The notes beneath the pieces are model-generated. The model searched no databases and was not told where the DNA came from. It saw nothing but the letters and a program-made list of their open reading frames with translations. Of a stretch of DNA of 64,000 nt, positions 27,902-36,640 are shown in pieces (position 1 is the stretch's first letter; each line of letters opens with the position of its first letter). The stretch is from Sporosarcina sp. (lineage in GTDB: Bacteria; Bacillota; Bacilli; Bacillales_A; Planococcaceae). Both the position numbers and the translations under genes were made by a program. Where the stretch lies: assembly GCA_029263895.1 (NCBI GenBank), contig JARIDO010000011.1, positions 101,921 to 165,920 of the forward strand, written 5' to 3'.

Positions 27902-28885
27902 ATGTATTCACAAATGGATCACGCACCCGCGGGATTCTTCTCATTAACTGATTCAGGAATCTTGTTGGACGTCAACGACACCTTTTCAAAGATGCTTGAG
28001 TATGACAAAGAAGAACTGATTAATATGCACATTGAAACATTTATGTCAGTGCCAAACAAGTTCTTCTTTCACACGTACTTTTATCCATATATTCGACTAT
28101 ATGGCGTCGTTGAAGAGATGTATCTTTTATTAAAAACGAGCTCAGGTAAAAAAGTTCCCATATTACTCTTTGGTCGAAAGTTTAAAGACAATATTGATGA
28201 TAAAATCATTTGCGTTTGTGTTCATATCCCTAAACGAGTAGAATATGAAAAAGAAATTCGTTCAATTAGTACCAAAGTTGAAGAAGCCTATCGTGAAAAA
28301 GATATTGTTGTTGAAAAACTAAATATATTGATAACAGAAAACGAGAAAAAGAATAAGGAATTAACCGAGCTAAACAAAAAACTTGAAACACTTGCAACCA
28401 CTGACTTGCTAACAGGATTATATAATCGTCAATTTTTTATTGTTGCACTCGCAAATATGATTCATTCATTTGAACAAGATGACATTCCCTTCTCTTTAGC
28501 AATACTAGACATTGATTTTTTTAAAACAGTTAATGATACTTGGGGACACCTCGAAGGTGATCAAGTGCTTATTCAATTTGCAACGATAATGAAAGCAACT
28601 TTTGGTAAAGATGCTACACTAGTTCGCTACGGTGGAGAAGAATTTATAGCTCTTCTTCCTAACCTGACTCAAGAGGCAGCTGTCAATATAACGAATCAGT
28701 TCCGAATCGCTATTGAGAATGCTAACTGGGGCAAAGCTACTATTACTGTTAGCGCTGGAATCGCAACATATACAAAGACAGAAACAGATCAGTCATTGTT
28801 AACAATTGCCGATCGTGCTCTATACGCTTCAAAAGAAAATGGCAGAAATCGTGTCATCCATTCAGTAGAATTGATGGATTTATAA
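27902..28885 (+). CDS. PAS-GGDEF diguanylate cyclase downstream of rsbQ
   Basis: About 327 residues: a PAS domain (~5-110), a charged coiled-coil (~115-160) and a GGDEF domain with an intact GGEEF active site (244-248), so it should make c-di-GMP. The four residues at the inhibitory I-site position read GKDA instead of RxxD, so product inhibition is probably absent. The protein has no membrane segment. The ATG at 27902 has AAAGGA nine bases upstream. The layout rsbQ-PAS-effector copies rsbQ-rsbP of B. subtilis, but the PP2C effector is replaced by a cyclase. It is probably co-transcribed with rsbQ. Confidence 0.9.
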   Translation: MYSQMDHAPAGFFSLTDSGILLDVNDTFSKMLEYDKEELINMHIETFMSVPNKFFFHTYFYPYIRLYGVVEEMYLLLKTSSGKKVPILLFGRKFKDNIDDKIICVCVHIPKRVEYEKEIRSISTKVEEAYREKDIVVEKLNILITENEKKNKELTELNKKLETLATTDLLTGLYNRQFFIVALANMIHSFEQDDIPFSLAILDIDFFKTVNDTWGHLEGDQVLIQFATIMKATFGKDATLVRYGGEEFIALLPNLTQEAAVNITNQFRIAIENANWGKATITVSAGIATYTKTETDQSLLTIADRALYASKENGRNRVIHSVELMDL

Positions 28886-29037
28886 AGTGAAACGTTGGGA
28901 GTAACATTTGCTAATTCGACATAACCTAATTGAATGTAGTCATAAAACCATCTTCAATCAACCTACCAAAATAATAAGGCTTAGAAGGTGTTTTTCTGAC
29001 TATAACTGTTAACAATAGAAGTTGAACGTCTTGCCAT

Positions 29038-29769
29038 TCATTTAATTACTTCTGTTTCTCTTTGTATGTCAATCTTTATTGGAAAATATGAAGAAGTCCC
29101 TGTATAGAAGTACTCCTCTGTTCTCACTTGAAACTCCCATTCGAACCAATTTATATTCGTAGGATAGGTAATCGTTAAATAAGGCTCTTCTTCTCTAAAG
29201 TAATCTTCAAGTTTATCTTCCAATACTATTTTAGATACCCCTATCATACAAAAAAGGATAAAAAGGATACATAAAGACAATCGGAAACCACTTTTCATTT
29301 TCTTCAAAATTGTTGCAACGATGATGCCAACAAATAAAAATGAAACGTATAGCTCTTCATGTGCGATTATATAAAATGAATATTCCTCTTTTTTAAAAGG
29401 ATAAAATGGCGCTACACCATTTCCGAGCAAATCAATTAAGATATGACTACCTACAATTGTTACTAATATCGCAATCCAAGTATCTAAAATTTTTACATGA
29501 TATACTTTGTAGATCATTAAAGCTAATATAAAACTGTAAAACGGAGTAAATATAATTGAATGTGAAGTTAAGTCACCAAAAAACTTTAAAATATCTGGAA
29601 AGACACCTAGAAACATCCCCAATAAAAAAGTTACATAGCGTCCAGATAGCCGACTATCCTTTTCAATCAATACAAAAAAGATACATCCACCTATTAATGC
29701 GTGAAGTATACTATGTGTGAGATATAGTTGACCAATTAATTTGTTCAACTCAGCTACTATTTCTACCAC
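29038..29769 (-). CDS. YdjM/DUF457-like membrane-bound metal-dependent hydrolase
   Basis: About 243 residues with five hydrophobic segments. Conserved polar motifs inside or next to the helices match the family: LTHSILHALIGG, GVFPDILKF, TSHSIIFTP and HILIDLLGNGVAPFYPF. These His/Asp residues are proposed to bind a metal. The C-terminal ~40 residues are soluble and lack a known domain. GTG at 29769 has AGAGGT six bases upstream; an ATG at 29802 has no ribosome binding site. Function unknown. Confidence 0.7.
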   Translation of the reverse strand: MVEIVAELNKLIGQLYLTHSILHALIGGCIFFVLIEKDSRLSGRYVTFLLGMFLGVFPDILKFFGDLTSHSIIFTPFYSFILALMIYKVYHVKILDTWIAILVTIVGSHILIDLLGNGVAPFYPFKKEEYSFYIIAHEELYVSFLFVGIIVATILKKMKSGFRLSLCILFILFCMIGVSKIVLEDKLEDYFREEEPYLTITYPTNINWFEWEFQVRTEEYFYTGTSSYFPIKIDIQRETEVIK

Positions 29770-29849
29770 AACATCACCTCTGTTAAAGACCCTATCAGTC
29801 ATACGTCTTGACTCACGGACGTTAACTTACAAACATCATTGCGACGAAG

Positions 29850-29886
29850 AAAAACCTAACTCTATGAATAAAAGTTAGGTTTAGAA
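29850..29886 (-). terminator. selD-mnmH operon terminator
   Basis: AAACCTAACT and AGTTAGGTTT form a 10-bp stem; on the minus strand TTTTTCTTC follows. It lies about 80 bases past mnmH. Confidence 0.75.
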
Positions 29887-29964
29887 TACACTACCATTTT
29901 AAGGATGTAAACCCTCAAAATGGTCAGTCGCTTTATTACAATGTCAATTGAACAAGTGTCTTCT

Positions 29965-30996
29965 TCAAAGTTTCTCAACAGCCTGTTGCACTTTAATGAA
30001 TGCATCATCTACATCACTTGCATCTATTTGGACTACGCGTTGCTCATCATATTGGTTTGCAGAATAATCATATTTAGGATCATAATAATTTTCCAACAAC
30101 AATTGAACGGCTGACGCGTAATTCCCTTCCAATAAATCTTCTTCAATTTCTCTAGCAATCGGAGTATGGATATGCTTTTTTATTAACTGAAAAGCTTCAT
30201 TGAATTGCGAAGGGCTATCCCATGGTCGATAGTCGTCTAGTATATTTTGAACGCGTACTTCGATAGGTAAGTTAATAAATAACTGCATGCCTTGCTCTTT
30301 CTTGTCATTGAAAAATTGAGGGAGACACACTTTCCCTATACGTCTGCTCTCTCCTTCGATAAAAACATACTTCTCATGTTCAAAACGTATTAACTGCGAC
30401 ACCAGCAAAGAATCAAACTTTTTTTGGTTACTGGGTGCCAACCCAATTTGACCAAAAATAGAACCTCGATGTCCCGCCATTCCTTCTAAGTCAATTACTG
30501 GCTGTCCTATTTGTTCAAGCCGTTTTAAAAGAAGTGTTTTTCCAGAACCAGTATGACCATTTAAAACAAATAAATCGGGTTGGAATTGTTCTTTCTCCAA
30601 TTCTGCTAGAACCCATTGACGATACGAACGAATCCCACCTGACAATCGTTTAGCATGAATACCCATAAGGTCTAACACTGTAACAGCTGTTTTACTGCGC
30701 ATGCCGCCACGCCAGCAAAATACAACCATTGGGCCATCAATTTCTTTGAATTCAGCGATAAAAGCCGGTAGCTTTTGAGAAAATATTTCTAATCCACGTT
30801 CTTTTGCTTGTTCAGTTCCAAGTTGTTTATAGATTGTCCCAATTTCAGCACGTTCTGCATCATTAAACACAGGGATATTTAAACTTCCTGGTATGGTAGC
30901 CTCGTTGTACTCTTTTGGCGAGCGTACATCAACAAAAGTCATTGGACCTTTTTGTTGTAAGGTTTGTAGTTCTGGTAATGTGAGATCACGATACAT
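29965..30996 (-). CDS. mnmH: tRNA 2-selenouridine synthase
   Basis: A 343-residue protein (SelU/YbbB). The N-terminal rhodanese domain has its catalytic C94 in VVFCWRGGMRSKT, and the C-terminal P-loop domain has GHTGSGKT at 147-154. The enzyme replaces sulfur by selenium at the wobble 2-thiouridine of tRNAs for Lys, Glu and Gln, via a geranylated intermediate in known cases. It directly follows selD, which supplies selenophosphate, with a 23-base gap, forming a compact two-gene selenium operon. Confidence 0.95.
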   Translation of the reverse strand: MYRDLTLPELQTLQQKGPMTFVDVRSPKEYNEATIPGSLNIPVFNDAERAEIGTIYKQLGTEQAKERGLEIFSQKLPAFIAEFKEIDGPMVVFCWRGGMRSKTAVTVLDLMGIHAKRLSGGIRSYRQWVLAELEKEQFQPDLFVLNGHTGSGKTLLLKRLEQIGQPVIDLEGMAGHRGSIFGQIGLAPSNQKKFDSLLVSQLIRFEHEKYVFIEGESRRIGKVCLPQFFNDKKEQGMQLFINLPIEVRVQNILDDYRPWDSPSQFNEAFQLIKKHIHTPIAREIEEDLLEGNYASAVQLLLENYYDPKYDYSANQYDEQRVVQIDASDVDDAFIKVQQAVEKL

Positions 30997-31019
30997 TGAT
31001 TACACCCTCTATTTTAGTG

Positions 31020-32078
31020 TTACACATGTTTTTCAACACGAATATGTCCTTTATTTCCATTCGTTACTTCACCGATGCAATGTGCATCGACGCCTTTATC
31101 TTGCAATTCTCTTAGGAAACGATCTGCTTGACCTGCGGAAACAGCAATCAGTAGACCACCAGACGTTACAGCATCACACATGATCCATTGCTCGAATTGG
31201 TCTAACGTTTCGGAGTAAGACACTATATCAGCGATATGGGCGAAATTATTTTTTGTGCCGCCTGGTACTGTTCCAGCTTCTGCAAGCTCTTTCGCACGAG
31301 GCAAGATTGGAACATCGTTATATTGAATCGTTAAGCCAACATCACTACCGATAGCCATTTCTGAAGCATGACCTAGTAAACCGAATCCTGTTACATCGGT
31401 TGCAGCGTGTACATCATATGTTGCCATTACTTCAGATGCAGTTTTGTTTAATGTTGTCATCACTTTTGTCACTGCAGTAACTTCATCCGTGGATAATAAA
31501 CCATTTTTCAAAGCTGTTGTATATATTCCTACACCTATAGGTTTTGTTAATATAAGTTTGTCACCGACTTGTGCTCCTGCATTGGTTCTAATTTTCTCTG
31601 GATGAACAATGCCAGTTACAGCAAGACCGAACTTAGGCTCTTTATCATCAATCGAGTGTCCACCTACAAGTGTTACACCCGCTTCATGCATCTTATCGGC
31701 AGCCCCTCTTAAAATTGAAGCAAGAACACTCTTGTCCAATGTTGAGATTGGGAAAGCAACGATGTTGAGTGCCGTAAGAGGCTTCCCACCCATTGCATAA
31801 ACATCACTAATCGCATTTGTCGCTGCAACTTGTCCAAAGTCATAAGGATCATCGACAATCGGCGTAAAGAAATCAACGGTTTGAACGAGTGCCGTAGTAT
31901 CGTTTAAGCGGTATACACCTGCATCATCACTTGTATCTAGTCCCACTAGTAAATTCGGGTTAGGTGCTACTGTAGGTAATTCACGCAATACTTTTTCCAA
32001 ATCTGCTGGACCAATTTTACAGCCACAACCACCTTTAGAAGAGAGTGTTGTAAGTCTTACTGTTGTGTTATTCTCCAT
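31020..32078 (-). CDS. selD: Selenophosphate synthase (cysteine form)
   Basis: A 352-residue AIR-synthase-like enzyme making selenophosphate from selenide and ATP. The glycine-rich N-terminal loop GGCGCK places a cysteine (C18) at the catalytic Cys/Sec position, with K21 matching the essential lysine of E. coli SelD; no in-frame TGA is needed. DVTGFGLLGHA and GGHSIDDKEPKFG are family signatures. Coupled to mnmH only, it probably serves tRNA selenation here rather than selenoprotein synthesis. Confidence 0.96.
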   Translation of the reverse strand: MENNTTVRLTTLSSKGGCGCKIGPADLEKVLRELPTVAPNPNLLVGLDTSDDAGVYRLNDTTALVQTVDFFTPIVDDPYDFGQVAATNAISDVYAMGGKPLTALNIVAFPISTLDKSVLASILRGAADKMHEAGVTLVGGHSIDDKEPKFGLAVTGIVHPEKIRTNAGAQVGDKLILTKPIGVGIYTTALKNGLLSTDEVTAVTKVMTTLNKTASEVMATYDVHAATDVTGFGLLGHASEMAIGSDVGLTIQYNDVPILPRAKELAEAGTVPGGTKNNFAHIADIVSYSETLDQFEQWIMCDAVTSGGLLIAVSAGQADRFLRELQDKGVDAHCIGEVTNGNKGHIRVEKHV

Positions 32079-32187
32079 TTAAAATCACACTCCTATTATC
32101 ATACAGTTCATTTTATCACACCATGCTCTTATTCTTGTTCTAGAACGTTCTCTCATTTTTATATGCTTTACATTCTAGCCATAAGAA

Positions 32188-32220
32188 AACCCCTGATGTC
32201 TTCATCTCAGGGGCGTCCTA
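32188..32220 (-). terminator. Terminator of the DinB-family gene
   Basis: CCCCTGATG/CATCTCAGGGG forms a stem around a short loop, and the minus strand continues TTTTC. It separates the DinB gene from selD. Confidence 0.7.
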
Positions 32221-32266
32221 ATTATTTAAATCTAGTAACAAATAATGCTTACTTCGCTACCTAAGG

Positions 32267-32767
32267 TTAGTCTTTTTTGGTGATATCTTCAATGGTTAGT
32301 TTTAATTGCTTCAAATGACGTTTTTCATGCAAACCGACAAACGGAAACCATTGACATAAAGGTATTTGACCAAATATCGGATGTTTGAAAGATTTCTCGT
32401 TGAGCTCTTCTTTCGTTGCTGATTCATATACATCTAATAAATACAACCGTGAATAATGGAGAGCTTCTTTCATCTCCGCCTTCGTGTGATAGTCATCTGT
32501 CGGTGACGTATAGCCTGGCGCCTCCACTTTGATAATCCGATTTGTTGAAACGCCAATCGGTTTTTTCATCGCTTTAAGACTCGTTGGATTCTTTATTTCT
32601 TGTGAAATGTTTTTAGCAATAACAGTTTCCATTAATGCTAGATGTTCTAATATTTGCTTTGGAGACCAACCTTCATTGCTCGGTTTAGCATTAAATTGAT
32701 CATCAGAAAGTCCTTCAATCGCTTTAAAAAGATCTCTCCGAACTTTATTATTGTTTTCAAATATCAT
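32267..32767 (-). CDS. DinB-family protein (DUF1569/DinB_2)
   Basis: A 166-residue four-helix-bundle protein. The three histidines expected to bind a divalent metal are visible: H42 in ILEHLALME, and the pair in LHEKRHLKQL near the C-terminus. GWSPKQILEHL is the typical DinB/YfiT N-terminal motif. Some relatives are thiol S-transferases using bacillithiol, but most are uncharacterised. AGGGGAGAG lies before the ATG. Monocistronic with its own terminator. Confidence 0.85.
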   Translation of the reverse strand: MIFENNNKVRRDLFKAIEGLSDDQFNAKPSNEGWSPKQILEHLALMETVIAKNISQEIKNPTSLKAMKKPIGVSTNRIIKVEAPGYTSPTDDYHTKAEMKEALHYSRLYLLDVYESATKEELNEKSFKHPIFGQIPLCQWFPFVGLHEKRHLKQLKLTIEDITKKD

Positions 32768-33025
32768 TTGTCTCTCCCCTTCAGCTCAGAACTGAAACAT
32801 CTATACTGATGACTCTTAATCTAGCGATAAATTCAGTGGTGATTATATCATAAAAATAAGATGAAAATTAAATTTCAGACATATGGAAATTTAACCAATC
32901 GGTACTAGTATATCTTCAACTATCTTTTCGTGTGATTAGATGTATGTCATTTCAACTTTCTATGTATGCTCGTTCTACTCCTTGTCAAGGATATAGATGA
33001 AATCTTAAAGAAGGAGTGATGCATT

Positions 33026-33430
33026 TTGCTGAAGCTACAAACTGAACTTGAAGGAAAACAAGCATGTTTCGGAATGATGAAAAGCGAATTCGGTAAGCAA
33101 GGTTTTTGCCTTGGTGGTAACTGGGATTACCATACAGGTTATTTCGACTCAATCCTTCATCGCGAAGGTGGAGAAACGATTTATATTCGCATACCGTTTA
33201 AAGTTCTTTCTGGTGAACTTGATCACTTTGATACATCCATTGAATTTCAAGTTCCTTACGTTATCAAACACATTGTCAATATCGGCTTAGATCGAGATGA
33301 GAGTTCTTTAGTCAGTGCCTCGGTCAATCAATTTCAAACACCTTTAGATAAAGACGGAACGATTCATAATAAAAACAAGTGGGAAGAAGCCGGTGAACAA
33401 GTTGTTCAAAAACTCTTAAAGTGTATATAA
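33026..33430 (+). CDS. yugN: YugN-like protein
   Basis: A 134-residue soluble protein similar to B. subtilis YugN: the segments GFCLGGNWDYHTGYFD and YIRIPFKVLSGELD, then FQTPLDKDG, are family features. Function unknown. The start is TTG at 33026 with AAGGAG nine bases upstream. The preceding 32768-33010 has no gene. Confidence 0.82.
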   Translation: MLKLQTELEGKQACFGMMKSEFGKQGFCLGGNWDYHTGYFDSILHREGGETIYIRIPFKVLSGELDHFDTSIEFQVPYVIKHIVNIGLDRDESSLVSASVNQFQTPLDKDGTIHNKNKWEEAGEQVVQKLLKCI

Positions 33431-33488
33431 GATGAAGGTCATAGGCACTTTGTGTTTTATGACCTTTTCCTTTTATTAATTCACTATC

Positions 33489-34493
33489 TCACTTGCCTTT
33501 CTCTTTCTTCAAAAATGTTTGATAGAGCGGAGCTAGAGATTTTGCATTTAGTTCAATATCTTGTTCATATGCGTACTTGACAGCATGTCCTAAAGCAATC
33601 GTCATAGCACCTGCAACACTAGCTCCTACAACTAAACCCGCACCAGGAACCACTTTAATAATTTGGCGAAAAAGTGTCTTCCCTACATTTCCGACAAGCG
33701 ATGCAATTATTAATTCTTTCGCATTATTTTTTGTTAGCTTTTTCCCATACAACGTTGCAAGTTTCACCATCAACCCCACTTGTAATGCCGTTAACGGTAC
33801 AAAATCAGCACCCGGAATAGGTATCGCACCAATCGTTGCTGCTGACGCTCCAGCAGACATAATCCATTTGTTTGCGATGGCTGATTTACGCGCCATGTTC
33901 GTTGCCATTAGAATGTCTTTTTTTTTAGTTTCTAACAGTATTAGCATTTCGTCCTGAAGCAAAGTCATATTTTGACCTGTTCGGGATGAAATCGGTATAA
34001 CTGGATATTTATAATCCGTGTTTTCTTGAATGTATGCTACAAGACTTTCGATATCTTCTGCAGCATCAATTTTATTTAAAACAATAATGATGTCTGTGTT
34101 GATTTTTTCGATTTGTTTAAGTGAATTTAACTCTGTTTCAGACAACACCGTGCCTGCTGCATTTAAGAAAAACAGAATGACATCCGCTTCTTTGTAAAAC
34201 TTCATCGTTTCAGCTGAATGCTCACTTTTAACATCATCTAAACCCGGTGTATCAACAAATACAATCTTGTCCTTGTACATATATTTAGTAACTCTTTGTG
34301 TCGCTCCTGGTGTCGCTCCGATTTCAGCAACATTCGATTCCATCAATTCATTGATCGTAGAAGATTTCCCGGCATTGACATCACCTATCATCGCAATTAG
34401 AATTTCTTTTTCAAGTTGCTCATTGATTTCTCGTGCTCGTTCTTCAAAAATCCGATCAAACTCTTTGTCTGATAATAGGTCGTCTTGTTCCAT
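33489..34493 (-). CDS. Era-like GTPase with C-terminal DUF697 (YcjF-like) domain
   Basis: A 334-residue GTPase: G1 GDVNAGKSS (~37-45), switch I/G2 TPGATQ, G3 DTPG, G4 NKID, G5 SSRTG. Residues ~200-334 are hydrophobic and contain GADFVPLTALQVGLMVKLA, typical of DUF697 membrane-associated domains. Such proteins are thought to act at the membrane in stress or cell-envelope functions; the role is not established. It follows yvlD on the same strand with a 24-base gap. Confidence 0.86.
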   Translation of the reverse strand: MEQDDLLSDKEFDRIFEERAREINEQLEKEILIAMIGDVNAGKSSTINELMESNVAEIGATPGATQRVTKYMYKDKIVFVDTPGLDDVKSEHSAETMKFYKEADVILFFLNAAGTVLSETELNSLKQIEKINTDIIIVLNKIDAAEDIESLVAYIQENTDYKYPVIPISSRTGQNMTLLQDEMLILLETKKKDILMATNMARKSAIANKWIMSAGASAATIGAIPIPGADFVPLTALQVGLMVKLATLYGKKLTKNNAKELIIASLVGNVGKTLFRQIIKVVPGAGLVVGASVAGAMTIALGHAVKYAYEQDIELNAKSLAPLYQTFLKKEKGK

Positions 34494-34517
34494 CTTTTAT
34501 CATCCTCTCGTTGTGTT

Positions 34518-34877
34518 CTAGCTTTTTTTTCGACTTGACTTAACGAGTGTTGAGTTTATATATAGATTTAGTATCGACAACAGAACAGCAATTATTAACG
34601 CAGTACCAAAACCATTGATAATAAAGCTGTCCCCCATAAATTTAGTTGTGATTATAAGCATCGTTGCATTAATGACGATTAAAAATATCCCTAGGGTAAT
34701 GAATGTTATTGGTAGTGTAATGACAACGATAATCGGTCGAATCAGTGCATTAACAAGTGCTAAGATGAAACTCGCTATTAGAGCAGCACCTATACTCGCT
34801 ACATGGAAATTTGGAATCAGCCATGCAAGAAACATGAATAATACGGTGTTTACTAAAATACTACCCATCCATTTCAT
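34518..34877 (-). CDS. yvlD: YvlD-family small membrane protein (phage holin family 4)
   Basis: About 119 residues with four hydrophobic helices and the conserved stretch ALVNALIRPIIVVITLPITFITLGIF. In B. subtilis YvlD belongs to the sigma-W envelope-stress operon yvlABCD; here it stands with a GTPase instead. I chose MKWMGS at 34877, with GAAGGG upstream, over a longer reading that adds a hydrophilic, non-conserved tail. Confidence 0.85.
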   Translation of the reverse strand: MKWMGSILVNTVLFMFLAWLIPNFHVASIGAALIASFILALVNALIRPIIVVITLPITFITLGIFLIVINATMLIITTKFMGDSFIINGFGTALIIAVLLSILNLYINSTLVKSSRKKS

Positions 34878-35071
34878 TTTTTTCGAACCCTTCTCTCGTG
34901 TGATCTTTCCATTCATCGTACACAACAGTTCTATGAGTTGCAATTGTATCTATTAAATCATTTAATATTTGAATCCATCCTGAAAGTTGAAAGTGTTTAA
35001 AAGTGTCTGTATAGTGGTACGAAATAGGTATAGACAATTACATAGAAGTTGATTGGAGTGGATCATTCATA

Positions 35072-35488
35072 ATGGATATTTTGTTATATGCAAGTGCAGT
35101 TATTGCTGCGTTATCATTATTACTCATCGCAATTTTCGTCATCATAACGTTAAAAAGTGTAAAAGTTACGATGTCCGAACTATCTGGCACACTTAAAAGT
35201 GTTGAAAATAAGCTTGAAGGGATTACTCAAAAATCTGAACAACTCATGGATAAAACGAACCAGATCGCACTAGATGCTGAAAACAAGCTAAATACGTTAA
35301 CGAGTTTAACCAATTCTGCAAAAAGTCTCGGCGATTCCGCAAATGCGATGAACAAATCAATTCAAGATATTTCAGCGGAAGTATCGAATCCTCCAGAAAA
35401 ATATAAAGATTGGATGCAAAAAGCAACTCTGTTAACAGAAACTGCTGCTCGTGTTTACACTAGATTTATGCAAGAGAAACAAAGATGA
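35072..35488 (+). CDS. DUF948 protein, paralogue A
   Basis: A 138-residue protein with one N-terminal membrane helix (~3-28) followed by a long amphipathic, heptad-like region (MSELSGTLKSVENKLEGIT...). This architecture is DUF948 (YtxG-like general stress proteins). It begins a run of four similar genes within 2 kb. The ATG is preceded by GGAGTGG. Function unknown; coiled-coil assembly at the membrane is inferred from the pattern. Confidence 0.83.
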   Translation: MDILLYASAVIAALSLLLIAIFVIITLKSVKVTMSELSGTLKSVENKLEGITQKSEQLMDKTNQIALDAENKLNTLTSLTNSAKSLGDSANAMNKSIQDISAEVSNPPEKYKDWMQKATLLTETAARVYTRFMQEKQR

Positions 35489-35574
35489 TCAAATTTGCAG
35501 TGTATCACTCGCCAACGATTTATCCCACTAAAGAAATTTCAGTTAAAACTACTTTGAAAGCGAGATGATTTTCT

Positions 35575-36021
35575 ATGGATTGGATGGGAATCGGTTTAGT
35601 AATCATCGCTATTGCATTTTCCGTTTTAGTATTGCTCTTAGTGAAACCACTTCTTAAACTATCTGGTTTATTGGTAAGTATGCAAAAGTCCACCGATCGT
35701 CTTCCTGTCTTATTGGATAATGTAACAAAGCAAACAGCGGATATTCTTCATTTAAGTAATGAAACGCTTGAAAATGTTAATAAACAAGTGACTGCAATCA
35801 CTCCAGTATTCCATATGATTAGTGATGCTGGAACCGAGTCAAGGCAATTTACTAGTGCAACATTAGAAAAAGTGTATGCATTTAAACAAAGAACTGCTTA
35901 CGCAAATTCGTTTAAAGATTTACGTAAATATGAAGGGATTTACGGGTTAATGACGTTCATTTATATCCTTTCACAAAACAAAAATAAAATTAAAAGTGCA
36001 TTACCGAATAACAGCAATTAA
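35575..36021 (+). CDS. DUF948 protein, paralogue B
   Basis: 148 residues: membrane helix at 4-27, then a coiled-coil-like region that includes PVLLDNVTKQTADILHLSNE and ITPVFHMISDAG. It is clearly paralogous to the converging gene C (shared MDxxGIG start, T-P-x-FH-x-I-x-D-x-G motif). The last codons Asn-Ser-Asn-stop lie in a perfect palindrome shared with gene C. The ribosome binding site is weak (GCGAG). Confidence 0.8.
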   Translation: MDWMGIGLVIIAIAFSVLVLLLVKPLLKLSGLLVSMQKSTDRLPVLLDNVTKQTADILHLSNETLENVNKQVTAITPVFHMISDAGTESRQFTSATLEKVYAFKQRTAYANSFKDLRKYEGIYGLMTFIYILSQNKNKIKSALPNNSN

Positions 36022-36067
36022 AAAGTTGTGAAGGAGTTAACTCCTTCACAACTTTTTAATTGCTGTT
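36010..36067. terminator. Perfect 58-bp palindrome ending two converging paralogues
   Basis: Positions 36010-36038 are the exact reverse complement of 36039-36067: 29-base arms with no spacer. The palindrome contains the last codons and stop codons of both DUF948 genes, so both proteins end in Asn-Ser-Asn. It must act as a bidirectional terminator. Confidence 0.9.
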
Positions 36068-36619
36068 TGTAACATCTTCACGAATGTATTTGCCTTCTCG
36101 TGCAGCTTCTTTTGCCTCTTCTTTCATACGTTCAATATCAAATGCACGCTGTTCGCCCTCTGTATATAGATGACTTCTTTTTCCGCTATCCAACTTCCCC
36201 CTTGCATCTTTACCTTTACGAAGCGCATAGTACCCTAACGCCGCTACACCATATGCACCGCCTAAGCGTTTTTCCTGTTGTTCAACCGTTGCACTACTAT
36301 CTTTGTTCTTCATAGAACGGGTAGCGTCCATGAGTGCTGAAGACATTGTACGCGTACTTTCACCGACATCACCTATAATATGAAAAATCGGAGTCAGCGT
36401 ACCTAGTTTTTCATTCACATCTGCAAGTGAATTGTTTGTATTATGGATAAGATTCCCCGTTTCGTTAAGAATCCCATCTAGTTGATGCGGTAGTTGTTCA
36501 ACTGTTTTATCTATGCCTACTAATATAGAAGCAAAATTATTTAATACACGCCCTAGAAAAATACTTAATACTAAAAATGCTACGCCAATCAATAATACTC
36601 CAATTCCAACTAAGTCCAT
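36056..36619 (-). CDS. DUF948 protein, paralogue C
   Basis: 187 residues: N-terminal helix (4-26), coiled-coil-like middle with QLPHQLDGILNETGNLIHN and LTPIFHIIGDVGEST, then a basic tail with LGGAYGVAALGYYALRKGK and an acidic/charged end. It converges on paralogue B and shares its palindromic end. GAGGGATTAGG lies just before the ATG. Gene D lies 21 bases upstream on the same strand. Confidence 0.8.
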   Translation of the reverse strand: MDLVGIGVLLIGVAFLVLSIFLGRVLNNFASILVGIDKTVEQLPHQLDGILNETGNLIHNTNNSLADVNEKLGTLTPIFHIIGDVGESTRTMSSALMDATRSMKNKDSSATVEQQEKRLGGAYGVAALGYYALRKGKDARGKLDSGKRSHLYTEGEQRAFDIERMKEEAKEAAREGKYIREDVTNSN

Positions 36620-36640
36620 CCTAATCCCTCATTTCCTTTT

